From positions 330,001 through 394,000 of the forward strand of contig NZ_JAPWKB010000019.1 in the NCBI RefSeq assembly GCF_028283785.1: a stretch of DNA of 64,000 nucleotides. The letters are read 5' to 3'. The notes under the pieces were generated by a model. That model searched no databases and was not told the DNA's origin. It saw only the letters and a list, made by a program, of their open reading frames with translations. Below, in pieces: positions 61,830 to 64,000 of the stretch. This DNA is from Paraburkholderia sp. (GTDB taxonomy: Bacteria > Pseudomonadota > Gammaproteobacteria > Burkholderiales > Burkholderiaceae). A program made the translations under genes and the position numbers. Each line of letters begins with the position of its first letter. The first letter of the stretch is position 1.

Positions 61830-63143
61830 ATGTTCGAAGAACCCCGTGCCAACGTTCCGCTCGCCGAGCGGCTACGGCCCCGCAATATCGATCAAGTGAT
61901 CGGCCAGACGCATCTGCTCGGCCCGAACAAGCCGCTGCGGGTCGCGTTCGAGTCCGGCGAGGCGCATTCCATGATCCTCTGGGGTCCGCCCGGCGTCGGC
62001 AAGACCACGCTCGCGCGCCTGATGGCCGACGCGTTCCACGCGCAGTTCATCGCGCTGTCGGCGGTGCTGTCGGGCGTGAAGGACATTCGTGAAGCCGTCG
62101 AAACCGCGCAGATCCATCGCGCGAACGGCCATCAGACGCTGGTGTTCGTCGACGAAGTGCATCGCTTCAACAAGAGCCAGCAGGACGCGTTCTTGCCGCA
62201 CGTCGAGTCGGGGCTGTTCGTGTTCGTCGGCGCGACGACGGAAAACCCGTCGTTCGAAGTGAACAGCGCGCTGCTGTCGCGGGCGGCCGTCTATGTGCTC
62301 AAAAGCCTGACCGACGACGAGCAGCGCGAGTTGCTCGACCGTGCGCAACAGGAACTCGGCGGGCTCACGTTCACCGACGAATCCCGCGACGCGCTGGTCG
62401 GTTCCGCCGACGGCGACGGCCGCAAGCTTCTGAACAACCTCGAAATCGTCGCGCGCGCAGCCGCCCAGCAAAAGACCACGGAGATCGACGGCGCGTTGCT
62501 CGGCAGCGCGCTCGCGGAAAATCTGCGCCGCTTCGACAAAGGCGGCGACGCGTTCTACGACCAGATCAGCGCGCTGCACAAGTCGGTGCGCGGCAGCAAC
62601 CCGGACGGCGCGCTGTACTGGTTCTGCCGGATGCTCGACGGCGGCGCCGATCCGCGTTATCTGGCGCGGCGCATCGTGCGCATGGCGTGGGAGGACATCG
62701 GTCTGGCCGACCCGCGCGCGGCACGCATCACGCTCGACGCCGCCGAAACCTACGAGCGTCTCGGCACGCCGGAAGGCGAACTGGCGCTCGCGCAGGCGCT
62801 CATCTATCTGGCGGTCGCGCCGAAGTCGAACGCGGGTTACAACGCGTACAACGAAGTGCGGCGCTTCGTCAGCAAGGATCAGTCGCGGGCGGTGCCGGTG
62901 CATTTGCGCAACGCGCCGACCAAACTGATGAAGGAACTCGGCTACGGTCACGAATACCGTTACGCGCACGACGAACCCGACGCGTATGCGGCGGGCGAAA
63001 CGTATCTGCCCGACGGGATGCGCGAGCCGCACTGGTACCAGCCCACGCCGCGCGGGCTCGAAGGCAAGATCGGCGACAAGATGGCCCGGCTGGCCGAACT
63101 CGACGCGCAATGGCGCAGCGAGAACAAGCCGAAGAAAGGGTGA
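61830..63143 (+). CDS. rarA: Replication-associated recombination protein A
   Basis: AAA+ ATPase (RarA/MgsA) acting at stalled replication forks with SSB, 437 residues. The start MFEEPRANVPLAERLRPRN at 61830 is the family start; 35 upstream codons are open but not conserved. Walker A WGPPGVGKTTLARLM near residue 53, Walker B LVFVDEVHRFNKSQQDAFLP near 105, sensor FVGATTENPSFEVNSALLSRA, C-terminal tetramer domain with LGYGHEYRYAHDEPDAYAAGETYLPD. Confidence 0.95.
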   Translation: MFEEPRANVPLAERLRPRNIDQVIGQTHLLGPNKPLRVAFESGEAHSMILWGPPGVGKTTLARLMADAFHAQFIALSAVLSGVKDIREAVETAQIHRANGHQTLVFVDEVHRFNKSQQDAFLPHVESGLFVFVGATTENPSFEVNSALLSRAAVYVLKSLTDDEQRELLDRAQQELGGLTFTDESRDALVGSADGDGRKLLNNLEIVARAAAQQKTTEIDGALLGSALAENLRRFDKGGDAFYDQISALHKSVRGSNPDGALYWFCRMLDGGADPRYLARRIVRMAWEDIGLADPRAARITLDAAETYERLGTPEGELALAQALIYLAVAPKSNAGYNAYNEVRRFVSKDQSRAVPVHLRNAPTKLMKELGYGHEYRYAHDEPDAYAAGETYLPDGMREPHWYQPTPRGLEGKIGDKMARLAELDAQWRSENKPKKG

Positions 63144-63275
63144 GCGGCGTGCGCGTTGTGGCCCGCACGGCACCGCGCGCCGCAACGCAGCAACACGCAA
63201 TCACCTGGAAGCCCCGTCCGGCCTCGCCGGTGCGCTAAAATCGCAGATTCATACAACGAACACCCGCCCCATCCC

Positions 63276-64000
63276 ATGCTCGATATCCAGCTGCTGCGCA
63301 AAGACCTCGACGGCGTCGCCAGGCGCCTCGCCGACCGCGGCTACACGCTCGACGTCGCGGCGTTCACCGCGCTCGAAGCGGAACGCCGTGCCATCCAGAC
63401 CCGCACCGAAGAACTCCAGGCGCGTCGTAACAGTCTGTCGAAGCAGATCGGCGCGATGAAAGGGCGAGGCGAGGACACGTCGGCGGTGATGGCCGAAGTC
63501 GGCGGTCTCGGCGACGAAATGAAGGCGTCGGCCGTTCAACTGGAAGACACGCAAAAGCGTGTGTCCGACCTGTTGCTCGGCATGCCGAACCTGGCGCACG
63601 AAAGCGTGCCGGCCGGCAAGGACGAATCGGAGAACGTTGAAGTGCGCCGTTGGGGCACGCCGCGTCAGTTCGATTTCGAAGTGAAGGATCACGTGGATGT
63701 CGGCACGCCGCTCGGCCTCGACTTCGAGACCGGCGCGAAGCTGTCGGGCGCGCGCTTCACGGTGCTGCGCGGTCAGATCGCGCGTCTGCATCGCGCGCTT
63801 GCGCAGTTCATGATCGACACGCACACGCAGCATCACGGCTACACGGAAATGTACACACCGTACATCGTGAATCCGGAAGTCCTGTATGGCACCGGCCAGC
63901 TTCCGAAGTTCGCCGACGACATGTTCCGTGTCGAGAAGGGCGGCGAAGAAAATACGGTTACGCAGTATCTGATCTCCACGTCCGAAATTTCGCTGACGAA
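63276..64000 (+). CDS. serS: Seryl-tRNA synthetase (3' end cut off)
   Basis: Charges tRNA-Ser; about 241 codons are visible before the window ends. It starts MLDIQLLRKDLDGVARRLADRGY, followed by the long coiled-coil arm that grips the tRNA variable arm (about 35-100), then PNLAHESVPAGKDESENVEVRRWG and the class II core (LGLDFETGAKLSGARFTVLRGQIARLHRAL). It breaks off in the TSEISLT region. Confidence 0.95.
   Translation, partial: MLDIQLLRKDLDGVARRLADRGYTLDVAAFTALEAERRAIQTRTEELQARRNSLSKQIGAMKGRGEDTSAVMAEVGGLGDEMKASAVQLEDTQKRVSDLLLGMPNLAHESVPAGKDESENVEVRRWGTPRQFDFEVKDHVDVGTPLGLDFETGAKLSGARFTVLRGQIARLHRALAQFMIDTHTQHHGYTEMYTPYIVNPEVLYGTGQLPKFADDMFRVEKGGEENTVTQYLISTSEISLT

Overview
The window is GC-rich chromosomal DNA from a betaproteobacterium of the Burkholderia/Paraburkholderia type. 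The evidence is the bifunctional glucokinase-HexR fusion, the zwf-pgl-glk / glucose ABC transporter locus, the ribD-ribE-ribBA-ribH-nusB order, and the recurring intergenic hairpin built on CTACTTTTCTTTGC. No replication origin or rRNA is present. Both edges cut genes: an ABC ATPase on the left and serS on the right.

Layout. 1-7 kb: a GsiABCD-type peptide/glutathione importer in one operon with a self-processing P1 aminopeptidase and an M55 D-aminopeptidase. 7-20 kb: housekeeping genes (alpha/beta hydrolase, amino acid permease, tRNA-Leu, hemN, uppP, trmB, tRNA-Gly, YggT, LysE, ubiD). 19.8-23.3 kb: a lytic transglycosylase with a long leader that may hold a small RNA, an aminotransferase and nusB. 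23.3-31.2 kb: riboflavin genes ribH, ribBA, ribE and ribD, with a large CBS-PAS-GGDEF-EAL protein inserted among them, then hemL. 32-33.4 kb: a Bcr/CflA drug exporter.

33.5-37.1 kb is a repeat island. Two inverted copies of a Burkholderia hairpin repeat flank a mosaic of tandem repeats. One copy is interrupted by an IS481-family element and the other by an IS5-family element. Each has a target duplication and a frameshifted transposase. 37.1-46.3 kb is the glucose locus: glk-hexR, pgl and zwf on the minus strand and the transporter on the plus strand. A perfect 19-bp HexR-like palindrome lies inside two overlapping divergent promoters.

46.4-53.1 kb is an accessory region, visibly AT-richer over its main genes. 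It holds a structured leader resembling C4-type antisense RNA ahead of a small helical protein, a HEPN-domain protein, and two adjacent, overlapping reverse transcriptase genes of 419 and 658 residues. The pair matches the two-RT architecture of the antiphage system DRT type 3 (UG3 + UG8). A sigma70-like promoter followed by a structured stretch with an ACACAC motif precedes the first RT and is a good candidate for its noncoding RNA. This is the most interesting part of the window.

53.1-64 kb returns to core genes: a TRIC-like channel, an Smr-domain protein, trxB, ftsK, lolA, a VapBC toxin-antitoxin pair, a CytX-like permease, rarA and serS. The trxB-ftsK-lolA-rarA-serS order is chromosomal backbone.
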